The notes under the pieces: model-generated
The model's input: only the letters and a program-made list of their open reading frames with translations
Database searches by the model: none
What the model was told of the DNA's origin: nothing
Program-made: the position numbers and the translations under genes
Part shown: piece by piece, positions 31,855-42,693 of the stretch
Position numbering within the stretch: the stretch's first letter is position 1
Layout of the letters: each line of letters starts with the position of its first letter
Origin: Pollenia angustigena
Lineage: Eukaryota; Arthropoda; Insecta; Diptera; Polleniidae
Reading direction: 5' to 3'
Assembly (NCBI GenBank): GCA_930367215.1
Contig: OV884058.1
Span: forward strand, 108,213,802 to 108,277,801
DNA: 64,000 nucleotides

Positions 31855-34040
31855 AAGTGATTTAATAGCTCCTTTTTAAACAAGTTTGCGTTGCCTATTA
31901 GCTGCATATTATCTGGAATTTTGTTCCAAAGACGAGTGGAATAAATAAAAAAGTGACGTTCTGACAAAGGACTTCGAAATCGTTGCTGAATTATTTTCTT
32001 ACCACGACGCGATCTTGCAAATTGAATTCTTCTGAATAGCTATATCGGTTGTTTTTGAGTTGTTACTTTATGTAGCAGTAAAAAGCATATATTCGGTATG
32101 AAAACAATGATATGTGTTCGCGGCGTCCTTTAGCGTAGATGTATCTTGCAATATTATTGTAGGCACCATTTAGTTTTTTGAGGTCAGCGCTATTACTATT
32201 AGCAAAAATTTCGCATCCGTATAAAAGCATTGGAATAAGGTAGGTTTTTGCTAACAACATTCGAATATTTAAAGGTGTTGAAAATTTCACTGCCCACAGA
32301 TTACGTAGCATACCATAAACTCTCCCTACAACAGTGTTAATATGGGTTGACCAAGTAAGTTCATTATTAAATATAACTCCCAGATTTTTTGAAGAATTTA
32401 CGAAATGAATTATGTTGTTGTTTATTTTAATTTGAAATTGATCATCTAATGTTATTTTACTTTTTGAAAGAAAAATACATTTGGATTTTGAAGGATTAAT
32501 GAGTAAACCATTATCATTAGCCCAGTTGTTGATGTGATTTAAATCAATATTAATGCTATTTACACATGATTGAATGTCAGCGACATTGGTGCTAGTATAA
32601 AGTTGTACATCATCTGCATACATGTGTACTTTGGTGTTAATCGTAACTTCAGGTAAATCGTTTATGTATAAACAAAATAGGAGGGGCCCAAGAATTGATC
32701 CTTGTGGAACGCCTCTGTTGACATCAAGTGGGTTAGACAGTTTTCCGTTTAATTGTACGACTTGGGATCTGTTAGTAAGGTATGAAGATAGTAAGCTACA
32801 TGCGGAGCTTGAAAAATAGAACAGTTTTTCGAGTTTCTTTATTAAGATTGGATGGACAACTGTGTCAAATGCTTTGCTATGGTCTAGAAGAATAAGAAGG
32901 ATATCATATTTTGATCGAGACTTCACCTGAGATCTTCAACAACGTCTGCGAGTGCTGTGATACAACTTCTTGCTTTTACAAAGCCGGATTGTCGATCACA
33001 TAGTAGGTTTTTTTTGGCTCAAATATAGATTCATTTGTCTGCACATTATATTTTCCATCACTTTTGATAAATAAGGAAGAATTGCTATCGGTCGGTAATC
33101 ATTGTTAGGCTTAGGAATTGGTATAATTTTAGATTTCTTCCATCCATCTGGAAATACTGATTTTGTTAAAATAGTGTTGAACAGATGGGTTAAGTAAGGC
33201 AATATCTTTGGAATTATCGGTTTAAGGAAAATAGGATTCATACCGTCCATGCCAACTGCATTTGATTTGATGGATAGAAAACTCTCAAGTACATCACACT
33301 AATCAACACATCGAAAGCTGAAACAATTTTCAATAGATACACTGCAGATGTCATCATAAATGTTTTGGGTCGGTGGTGGGATATTGACATTTACAAACTT
33401 GGTGTTAGCGCATTTACATCAACGATCTGTTTACTATTGAAAGTGGGTTTCTGCCCTATACCAATGTTCCGAATTTCCTTCCATTTAGTTTTGCTTTCAA
33501 TAGCTGAGGAGAACTTTCTTTGATAAAACGATGATTTTGCCTGCTGAATATGTTTTACGACATCTCTTCTAGCAGATTTAAAAACAGTATGTAACTCATC
33601 AGTTTTAAACCTTTTCCACCTGCCATAAGCAGCATCTCTCTTTTTTATTATTTGTTTGATTTGCGAGTTAAACCAAGGCTGCTGATTAGCTTTTATTAAT
33701 TTAGTTTTTATGGGAACACAGAACTCAAATACGTTGTTGACATTGTTCTCAATAAAAGTCAATTGATCATTCACATTGTCCAATGAAAAAATATAACTCC
33801 AGTGTATATTTTCAATCAGTTGATTTAGCAAAGGGTAATCAATATTACGGAAATCACGATAGTTAATAAGAGTGTCCTGGCTATTCATACAAAAATCATA
33901 TGTTAAAAATATAATGTCGTGTTTCGAAAAAACAGGTGCTGACAGCTGATCATAGAGAAGAGCCTTTGATTTGTGGTTGACAAACACTAGATCTATTAAA
34001 CTATTTGATGTACTATATGTAGTGGAGTTCTTTTATATAT
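31855..34040 (-). pseudogene. LINE (CR1/jockey-like, tentative), 5'-truncated and frameshifted
   Basis: Minus-strand pieces in order: the end of an endonuclease domain (LIDLVFVNHKSKALLYDQ, about 34000), the linker with KANQQPWFNSQIKQIIKKR, RT start GWKKSKIIPIPK with YRPIAILPYLSKVMENI, RQSGFVKARSCITALADV in another frame, motif A LLDHSKAFDTV, then GVPQGSILGPLLFCLYINDL and motif C YADDVQLYTS. After these come KNLGVIFNNELTWSTHIN, a C-terminal YNNIARYIY block and a further open stretch to about 31860 (FIYSTRLWNKIPD). It is a different LINE type from the one at 24-29 kb. Frameshifts near 32930 and 33260-33390, plus loss of most of the endonuclease, make it dead. Confidence 0.9.
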
Positions 34041-34378
34041 CTAAAACGCTATACACTTCAGCGCCAAAACTCCCTTTTGTCTTCTTTTTTGAAATACATT
34101 GTAAGTGAATTAATTTTTTTCAACTAACTGAACAACCTAAACAAAAGCGGCAAGCGTTTTTTTGAAAATTTTATTTAAATACAATTTCAATAAAACAAAC
34201 CGACATAGCGATCTGTCAAATAAGATTTATCAGCCGGGTGGTTTCTAATTCGCATTCTAATGGTTTGTTTCGTATAAATTGTATGCAAATGAGAAGTTTT
34301 GACATACAAAAAACGCTTCCGCTCTTATTTAGGTTGCTCAGTAAGGTACAAAAGAAGTGTAGTATTAACATTCATATA
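34041..34378. other. Spacer, nothing recognised
   Basis: Ordinary AT-rich sequence between the LINE truncation point and a hAT target duplication. Confidence 0.4.
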
Positions 34379-34386
34379 GTAATTTA

Positions 34387-36182
34387 CAGGGCTGTGGAGT
34401 CGTCAAGAAATAGTTATAACTCCGACTCCTTTTGCTGTAATTTTTTAAGTACGACTCCAACTCCGACTCCAACTCCGACTCCAACTCCGACTCCGACTCC
34501 TACTCTAACCTATCATTATTTATGAGACTAGTTCTTATTTGACTTTAAACTCTTTTAATTTGTTTTTTAATTCAGTACCTTTTAAATGGTTAAATATAGC
34601 AAGAAAATTATTCTGTAAAACTTTCAAATCGATATTTTAATTCTAACGTGCCGCATTGAGCTTTAACATATGAGGAGGAAAGCTCGAAAAACATATAGCG
34701 CCCGATTAAATAGAACAACTGAGCTCTACTTTTTTGATTCTACAGTGTTATGTCATTCTTGACTAATAACTCAACAGTTGAACATTTTAAGCCAACTGTA
34801 ATATAGAAAAATAATGGATTTAATTTTGGAACCACCGAGTTTTGTTACGAACTTTCGAAAGATATGAGTTTTGATTCAAACCGTATGGGATCATTAAACT
34901 TTAGTATATTTTAAAAGTTATATTTATTTATTAAATATATGCAAACAGTGCTAAAAAATGTAACAATAGTTGTGTAGGGAAGAGATAAACTACACCAATT
35001 CATATCTGTTGGAATTTATAGATGTGTGAATTTCCATAAGTTCTATCTAATGCAGCTTTCGAGATGGAAAAGTTGAAAACAATGCCAAGTCCAATTTACT
35101 AAGAAGTTAAGGGCACCAAGTGTACTAAGTATTGTTTACCACAGAATTTGTAGAGACAAAGAACATCATAAGTTCTTTTTTGTAAATTGTGAAGTGAGGT
35201 CTTTTGTTTTTAATATACATAAATTCAAACACTGCCGTTTTGGTCTTGTTTTATTTATTAAGTCAAATATTTAGACCAACTTTTTTAATCATTCTCAGGA
35301 AAATTAAATATTTTTTTATTAAAACATGCAGATGCGCCTTCAGTTGTTACGGATCATTAAAATATTCGAACAAAGGCAAATTTTTAATACAGAAATAGCA
35401 TCATTTGCGATTTTCAACGTGTTTCAAAATGTGTCTTGCAGAGTTAAAAAAATATGATTTTTTAAACAACTAAATTGAAATCGTTTTCTTCAGTACACCA
35501 TTGCTTTTTTCCGTTCCAAGTTCAATATTATTATTGTCAAAGACCGAAATTTCAAATTGCAAGTCTTTATTATCTCTCCAATTTTTCCTAAATTGAGTAG
35601 ATAAAAGAATTCTCAAATCATTTTTCGGGCTTACCCCCAGATTGATGGGAATTATATTTAGAACAATGTCATGTATTTTTCCGAGCTCCTTTTCCTTTTT
35701 TTCTATTATAATTCACCTTGAAGGTTAGAACTTAAAATTTAGTTTACTTAATGCTTTACCACAGGAGCTACATCAGATTTCAAGTCATATATCGGAACAT
35801 GGCTACAAAAATATTTGTTAATATACGATAAATAAAAAACAACAAATTTTTAACTTCCTTAATTCGGCTCTATTTCATTAGGGATATCTTGGCGAAATTC
35901 AAACAGTGAACCAGCGAGTTTTGTTACAGAAATTTTAGGTCACATAAAAACATAGAAAAGGACATGCTTCGATACAATCTATATATTTCTCATAAATTGC
36001 TAAAAGAACTGTCAAAATAAGATGTTATCTCAATTTTTCTAATTCCCCTACTCATATGAAAAGTATACTGGTCATTATCTTCTGAGTCGGAGTCATTAGT
36101 GTTTGTGGGTACTTCGACTCCGACTCCGGTACAAAAACCTCAACTCCGACTCTTCAACTCCGACTCCGACTCCACAGCCCTG
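34387..36182. mobile_element. Non-autonomous hAT with (GACTCC)n ends (1,796 bp)
   Basis: Ends CAGGGCTGTGGAGTCG and, reversed, CAGGGCTGTGGAGTCGGAGT. Perfect 8-bp duplication GTAATTTA (34379-34386, 36183-36190). Both subterminal regions are tandem gactcc/aactcc hexamers (34440-34503; 36113-36176). This TIR is familiar from hAT families in many animals. No transposase frame was seen in the AT-rich interior. Confidence 0.93.
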
Positions 36183-36190
36183 GTAATTTA

Positions 36191-36538
36191 TAACTCGTAA
36201 CACCGCGTCAAGAACTGCATTCTATTTAGAAGGAGAGTTTTAGTGAAGTTCGTTATTGAAAATACATTTTCAACACAGTCATTAATAGTTGGATTTTGCA
36301 CCATATAATGAACAGCCAAAGCAAGTACTTTCAAATTGTACGTACCTGACGTGTCCTAATAGCTATAGACTTTTGGCCAAAACTGATTAAAATAAGATGA
36401 AATATCATCCAATTACAAACGGTAATTTTGTCCATTGTGTTTCATAAACATCCAAAAGTACGTTACGATTCATTAATATCTTAAATAACAACGAATTTTG
36501 CTTGTGATAATAATTTGACACATTTAATAAACACACAC
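36191..36538. other. Spacer, nothing recognised
   Basis: No gene, repeat end or tandem structure was identified. Confidence 0.4.
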
Positions 36539-36541
36539 TTA

Positions 36542-36680
36542 CAGCCAGGCCCACGATGTCACACGTTAACGTTCGCATAGAAAATTACATTTAAAACCAA
36601 AAACAAATTTTAGAAATTGTTTTTGTTTTAAATGTAATTTTCTATGCGAACGTTAACGTGCGACATCGTGGGCCTGGCTG
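36542..36680. mobile_element. Fold-back MITE, TTA-flanked (139 bp)
   Basis: Near-perfect palindrome: arms cagccaggcccacgatgtc and, inverted, gacatcgtgggcctggctg, then acgttaacgttcgcatagaa on each arm and a short ttttagaaattg loop. TTA flanks it (36539-36541, 36681-36683). Confidence 0.85.
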
Positions 36681-36682
36681 TT

Positions 36683-36881
36683 AATTTACATGATGAATTT
36701 GAAATTGAAAATGAAATTGGACGTCATTTTTTTGTTTGGTAGCAAGCGGTGTAGAGAAGAAAGAGGGGTAGAAAAATAGACATGATTTCTGTTTTCTCTT
36801 CCTCTTTCTTCTCTACACCGTTTGCTACCAAACAAAAAATTACGGCTAAAATTGGACGTCATAAAATTCATCATGTAAATT
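36683..36881. mobile_element. Second fold-back element, abutting the first
   Basis: Arms aatttacatgatgaattt and, inverted, aaattcatcatgtaaatt, then attggacgtcat and gtttggtagcaa...ggtgtagagaagaaagagg paired on each side, around a loop near 36775-36795. It abuts the 36542 element, which seems to have inserted at its edge. Confidence 0.8.
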
Positions 36882-36963
36882 GAGTGATACAGTGCTACTA
36901 AATGAATAAATTTTCCATCTGGCATCACTTAAAAATAAGAATTTTCATTAAGAAATAGACATA

Positions 36964-37262
36964 CCCTGCAAATAATAGGACCAGTCCAAACACGCGTGTA
37001 AAGAGTAGTCCACAAGGGACCAGGACTAGTCCAAAAGTAACCCAAACGTATGGAAAAACCTGGTCTATTTAACATTACGATGTCCTAGGAGAGGACCATA
37101 TAACCCACCTTTGGACCACTAAGGAGTAGTTTTAAAACTACTCCATGGTATACTCAAGAGGATTAGTTTTGAAGTCGTTTAAAAACGAACACATTTCGGA
37201 CCAGTCCATGGAGTAGTCCATTTTATCAAAATGGATCAGGTGGTCCAATTTTATTTGCAGGG
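36964..37262. mobile_element. MITE with TA target and GGACCA/AGTCC repeats
   Basis: Ends CCCTGCAAATAA and TTATTTGCAGGG with TA on both sides. The 299-bp body is filled with ggaccagtcca, gtagtcca and tggtcc words in both orientations. Confidence 0.8.
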
Positions 37263-37289
37263 TATAAACAGTAAGTTAGTTATTCGCAA

Positions 37290-37419
37290 ATAATTTTTAT
37301 TCGCGAATAGGCTAAAAAATATCGCCTAAAAATCGCCATGTCGCCAAATCGAAAATTAGGTCACCAATCAAGTTTAAAAATCGCCACGTTTGGCGAGAAA
37401 TCGCCACATCTGACAACCC
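37290..37419. mobile_element. hAT-type terminus, partner missing
   Basis: Ends ctgacaaccctg (reversed CAGGGTTGTCAG, a common hAT-type end) and repeats atcgcca words inward (37321-37406). No left end was found, so it is truncated. Confidence 0.4.
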
Positions 37420-37479
37420 TGTGTCGTATTTATTTGTATATAGTTTTCAAACTTTGTGGTTAATATTGTAAAGGGTTGA

Positions 37480-37860
37480 AGCTACATCTTGTCAGGTTAT
37501 AGTTATTCTAAATACCACCTTTCTGAATCCAAAACCTGTTTTACGAAGTTTTTAATGGTTTCTGAGATATTAAGCATTAATTTTGCTTCATATAAACTAC
37601 TTTAAAGTTTATTAATTAATGTTGTTTTGCTCTACACACCACTGTTTGGCGAATGCTGCAAAATCCTCTTACAAAAACGTACAAACTTTACTCTTGCTTC
37701 GCTTCATTGCTTTTAGAAAAAAAAGTAGTTAAATCGAAAGCGCAATTAAATGACAACAAGAAATTTAATTTTACTTTTGTTTCGTAAAAAAATAGTAAAA
37801 GCGAAAGCAAAATAAAATGTCAAGAACTTAGTACACCGCAGTAAGTTTACGTATGCAGCA
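37480..37860 (-). repeat. Dispersed repeat family Y, copy 3 (reversed)
   Basis: Inverse of 12440-12800: ggtttctgagatattaagca, ttttgcttcatat, accactgtttggcgaatgct, acgtacaaactttactcttg. It ends in Y-like cgaaagcgcaattaaatgac. Confidence 0.6.
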
Positions 37861-37946
37861 CAACAAGCTACTTTTTAGAAATAAATTTGAAAAATGGCGT
37901 AAGCGGCACAAAACAATAATTTTCAATTTCAATAATATACTATTAA

Positions 37947-38088
37947 GTGCCGGTTCACACACGTCAAGTTTGACTCGTAAAGTCTCGAGTTTTTAGGAGA
38001 GAGGGGAAAAGAAATAGCATTCTCTTTTCCCTTCTCTCCTAAAAACTCAAGACTTGACGGCTAAAACTTGAAGAGTGTGAACCCGCAC
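37947..38088. mobile_element. Fold-back MITE, TAA-flanked (142 bp)
   Basis: Arms gtgccggttcacac and, inverted, gtgtgaacccgcac, then gagtttttaggagagagggg pairing with its inverse near 38030. TAA flanks both ends (37944-37946, 38089-38091). It is inserted in repeat X. Confidence 0.85.
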
Positions 38089-38409
38089 TAACTTTATAGT
38101 TCGTTCATGAACGTTCACCAGTGTTGCCAATTTAGCCATTTAGTGGCTAGATTTAGCCATTTTTCACCATGTTTAGGCATTAAAAAATGAGTTTAGCCAT
38201 TAGCCATTTTTCAACTTGTTTAGCCATAAAATTTTTTTGCCGTTTTTCTTTTAAAAGAATAATTTTTATTTTATTATAAAAATTTATAAAAGTAAAATAA
38301 ACATTTTGAACAATTTAAACGCCTTTAATTCAAGGACCGGAAAATGTTTTTTTATTCTGTTTCTAAAAAAATATTTATTGTGCAAGTTTAAAAAATTCTA
38401 CATTTTACA

Positions 38410-38708
38410 CAAGGCGAATTCATACAAGGTGATCTTATTTTGAAAACGTTTTACAACACTGTTAAACATTTTAACGTTGTGTCAAAAATTCAAATAAATA
38501 TTTGATTTTGTTTTTATATTAAATTGTGTTTTTTTTTTGAAATTTTATAACTTAAAAAAGTTTTAAATTTCACAATTTTAATCGAAAATTAAAGAATTTA
38601 GTTAAGATTCTCCAGAACCAACATTACGGTATACCATTTTGACACAAGGTTAGTAATCAGCTGTTGCTTACGAAGCAAGATAAGTTCACCTTGTGTAAAT
38701 TCGCCTTA
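38410..38708. mobile_element. hAT-type MITE CAAGGCG, copy 2 (299 bp), nested
   Basis: Ends CAAGGCGAATT and AATTCGCCTTA (last base changed). Perfect 8-bp duplication ATTTTACA (38402-38409, 38709-38716). Inverted relative to 25524-25788. Confidence 0.9.
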
Positions 38709-40071
38709 ATTTTACAGAAAACAAAAAATTTCTAAAATTGTTTTGAAAAAAAGCCGTTGAAAAAAATAAATAAAATAAAGTTTTTAAAATAAAACGTTTT
38801 CTTAAAAACATAAAATAAAGTTTTTTAAATAAAACGTTTTCTTAAAAACATAAAAAAACAAAAACTAAACAATATATTTAAATAAAATTTATGACCCTGT
38901 AGTAAATAAAATAGTCAGTTGCAAAAAACACTAACTATAAATTAACTTTTTTTTAAATGACTACAAATTGGTTTAAATCTCATGCAGATATCAACCAAAA
39001 AGGCACACGTAAAACACAAATAAAATCAAAATAAGTTAAACAAGCATGCCATGAAGTCAAATGAAAAAAATATATACAAACATTTTTAAATAATTAAAAA
39101 ATGAATCAATACAAATCTGTTTATGTACTAGCAATTATGTGGCGTATTTATTTCAGGACTATTATACATCATCATTTAGGGCAGTTTAATGCAAAATTTT
39201 CATAAATAATTATTTCTATAACAAAATATATAAAGATATACATACATATGTATGCATGTTCATATGTACATATATTTTTTTGACAAAAATTATTTAAAAT
39301 TTAAATAATTTATTATAAACTGACAATACTTTTAATTAATTACAAATAGGTTGAAAAATAAGTAGTTAGTAGTCAGTTAAAAAGTCATGCAAAGATGGCC
39401 AATTGACTACTGCCTATGACATGCCCATGTTAAAATAATGAGTCGTCGACAAGGAAAAAAGTCACTTAATCAACTAGATGTGGTTATAAAAAAACCAGTT
39501 TGAAGTTAGTTATAAATGTGTTTGACTTCCTACAGGGGAAGAGGTTTCTGAGAATACATACATACATATTACATTTTTTAAAAATACATACATAGAAACA
39601 AATTTCTAAAAAAAACGTTTTAAGAAATATTTTCCAACAAAAAAAAAAGTTTTTTAAAAATTTTTATTTGTTTTTTTTTTACAAAAAAAGTTTTTGATTT
39701 TTTTTGAAACTATAAATTTTGTTTTCAAGGAAATTTTTTTTTCTTTTTTCGTTTAAATTTTTAACACAGAAAAACAATATTCTTTTTTTCACACACAAAA
39801 ATTTTTTATTTAAAAAATAAAATTTAATTTTGTGTTTTTCGTTCGTAATTTTCGGTCCTTGCTTTAATTTAAATCACAACTTTTGAACAAATGTTGAAAA
39901 TCGCTATAAACTATGACGCTGAAACATCTTTCAAAATAAAGGAACAGTATTCGACTATTAAATTTATAAAATGGATCAACACAAACATCGCTGTTTCTTT
40001 CTGGTTGCAAGTATTTCAATAAAGGGATGCAGGCGGTAACAAAATGGTTTTAGAAATTTCAGAATTGACTA

Positions 40072-40169
40072 TAAAGTTGCACTCACTTCCATGGTCTAAT
40101 GCTGAAGTAGAGAGGGTGTTTAGCCAAGTAAACATCGTTAAAAGTAATTTGAGAAATAGGTTACATTAA
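40072..40169 (+). pseudogene. hAT transposase dimerisation remnant
   Basis: The plus frame reads LHSLPWSNAEVERVFSQVNI followed by KSNLRNRL, a clear hAT C-terminal dimerisation block (SNAEVER-x-FS). Only about 33 codons survive and no catalytic domain was found. It agrees with the hAT ends and the 8-bp duplication around it. Confidence 0.85.
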
Positions 40170-40215
40170 ACAACCGTTAATTCGATTTTATCAATTACGT
40201 AAATATTTTTACCAT

Positions 40216-40525
40216 AACAATACAATATTGAGGTGGTGGTATACCTCAATAGTGGGGAGGGTACTATGCGTTTCTGCTGATGTCTGTAACACCTTAAAAT
40301 ATTGGTCCTTAGCCCACCTTAACGTATACCGATTAACTCAGAATCACTTTCTGAGTCGAATTAACGATGTTTGTCCGGCTGGCTGGCTGTCCATGTAAAC
40401 CTTGTACGCAAAGTACAGGTCGCAATATAGAGATTATTGATAAAATTTGGTACAAAGGTTCTTATGTGGTGTTGGGTATCATAAAATCGGGTTTTACCGA
40501 CTAAACTTTCTTACTTGTTTTTTAA
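40216..40525. repeat. mini-me-type fragment
   Basis: Contains ggtggtggtatacctc, gtggggagggtactat, tcagaatcactttctgagtc and a gtccggctggctggctgtcc tract. These words are typical of a dispersed dipteran repeat with gtcy-rich tracts. A related inverted fragment lies at 62700-62870. Confidence 0.5.
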
Positions 40526-41060
40526 TGTAGATCTGGACTCAAAAGGTTGGGTAAATGTTGTCGTGATTATGATTTACCTTCAAATTATTTAAAACTTATG
40601 ATTATTTGAAACTGATGAGTGAGTGATTCCTATGAGATGAACAATAACGACAGCGAATTTTTCAATGATTTAATTTTTTAATATTAATTTATTTTAATAT
40701 TAATTATTTACGTTTATTCTTATTTAACAAATTGATCTTAACTCACAATTTCATCGAAAACAACTTTAAATGAATTATTTCTGTTTAGTTATTGAATTTT
40801 AATGTGTTTTTATTTAAAAAAGCATTTAGCCATTTTTTAGCCCATTTTTTCCCGTAAATTTAGCCATTTTTAGTCACCAAGTTTTGGCAACACTGACGTT
40901 CACAAAAATTGAAATTTTTCTAAAAACAGAAAAAATTCTATCCGGTATATTTTCAGAAAAATTCATGTAAACCTTCATTGTCGTTTTTCTCCACTACGAC
41001 TTTTTGGCACATGCGCCAAACCAATAATGATCTGTCGAATTGGCTCTCATTTATTCATTC

Positions 41061-42350
41061 TGTTTTACCAAATCATCAAAGACGGATTAAGCTTTCATCA
41101 ACACGTGCAAACGATAAAATTTTTAAAGCTGTAAACTGACCCTAGTTTTTACCGAAACATCAACTTAAGCAATTATGCCTATTTCTAGAAAAAATTGTCG
41201 AATATGCAACGATGATATAACGAATTAAAAAATTACTGTTTGGCAAGGAATTTGGGCTGATGACGTCATCTGTTAATTTTTTTTTATAACGACGTTGGTT
41301 AGGAAACCGTTGCGAATTGATTGCATGTTCATCTCACGTGGGATAATGTAAACTGGCTACCGAGTATACGCATTTAAAAGGAAGTTAAATAATATTCTGA
41401 TGCCAAATGCTTATTTCAAACAAAAAGTTTCAGCAAAGCGAAATGGGTTATGCTAGTTTTAAGAGTTCGAACGAGAGTTCGTATTCGGTTTCAGAGTTGG
41501 CAAAAATCTCTGTCAGTTGTTAGGTAAAATTTTTTCCGTCCAGCAAACTGAGTTGGACAACAACAATATAAACACAATAGAAGGAACATGACTCTAGAAA
41601 AACAAGAAAATATTTTTGTTAAAGAAATTGGAATTTGATTGATTGAGGTTTTAAGTTCAAAAAACTTAAATATATGTTCATGAAAACGGGAATTTTAATC
41701 TATTAATAAACCTTAAGGCATAAGACAAAAAGTACCACCAGCGAGCAATTTTAATGAGTAGCTTTTTAGTGCTGCTGGACAACTACATTCCGACTTAAAA
41801 AAAAAAAACAGAAAAATTACTTTTCTGCCTTTCTAGTTTTGAAGTTTTAATAATCTTTAATTCTTTTTTCAAGAAAAGTAAAGTTTTTTTTTTTGTATCA
41901 CATTAAAAATTCAAATCGATATCTAAAACCCAAGAAGCCGTAAGCGACAAAAAATATTAAAAATCGACATCATTATCAATTAAAAAGTCGATTTTGAATT
42001 TTTTTGTCCCGTACGTCCCTTTAGATTTTGGCGTGGAAATACTTTTTAATATCATGAATATGTTAGATTTTTTGGACTTAGCAACCAGTGAAATGCGCAT
42101 AGGAATAGCCTATCCCATCAATAATAAATTTCAATGTTTTTATCAAGAAAAAAATTGGGAGTTCGGCACGACAAACAAAATCTTGTTAAGTAAAAATTTT
42201 GTATTCCCAACAATTACTTTGATAATTTTTTTAATCCAAATTTTGATATTTTTAATTAGGCTAAAGTTCATCCAATTTAATTTTCATTAAATTATTTTTA
42301 AGAAGAAAGGAATTTTACAACATGAAATTAATAAAAATTTATTGATAATT
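41061..42350. other. No recognised gene
   Basis: A 98-codon plus frame (41994-42290) has a hydrophobic tail but no motif I recognise, and no splice context supports it. The rest is AT-rich sequence. Confidence 0.4.
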
Positions 42351-42361
42351 TTTCATTCTTG

Positions 42362-42445
42362 ACTGCCGCGGGGCTCGAACTCAGGCTTTCACTGACAGTC
42401 TACCCTTACTTGTTTCCATTCCAACCACTCAATCTCTTCAAATGG
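42362..42445 (-). other. tRNA-like fragment (possible SINE head or tRNA pseudogene)
   Basis: On the minus strand gagttcgagccccgcggcag contains a B-box-like GTTCGAGCC, preceded about 50 bases earlier by an A-box-like gagtggttggaatgg. The 3' strand ccccgcggcagtc has no complementary 5' acceptor strand, so it is not an intact tRNA. Confidence 0.35.
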
Positions 42446-42450
42446 TTTTG

Positions 42451-42693
42451 CCGTTTAACACTCACAGCCATTGACGACTGCTGGTAGTCAAAAGTCAAAC
42501 ATCATCAAATTGTATTTAACCTTTGGTAGATCGAAATTTGCTTGAGTGATTATCCATTTTTTTTAATTGAATTACTTGTTCTTCCTTACTTCTGTTTTTT
42601 CGTACTTTTTGTCAAGAATACTTCTCGAAGTCCAAAGTACATTTTTCTGTTTTTCACTTTTGTGTTGATCTAAAAAATCACTTTAATTAAAAC
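42451..42693. other. Spacer, nothing recognised
   Basis: AT-rich and without recognisable features. Confidence 0.4.

Larger units (their letters stand above)
38120..40895 (+). mobile_element. Defective hAT element (2,776 bp) with nested insertions
   Basis: Ends CAGTGTTGCCAA on both sides with repeated tttagccattt words inward. Perfect 8-bp duplication ACGTTCAC (38112-38119, 40896-40903). It contains a transposase remnant (40072-40169), a nested hAT-type MITE (38410-38708) and a mini-me-type fragment (40216-40525). Other parts (38710-40050) are AT-rich with long a/t runs and no gene. Confidence 0.93.
37861..41060 (-). repeat. Repeat family X, copy 3 (reversed), split by two insertions
   Basis: X sequence is seen at about 37861-37946, 38089-38119 and 40896-41060 (reversed gtggagaaaaacgacaatga near 40990). 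Between them sit a fold-back (37947-38088) and a 2.8-kb hAT (38120-40895). Confidence 0.65.
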
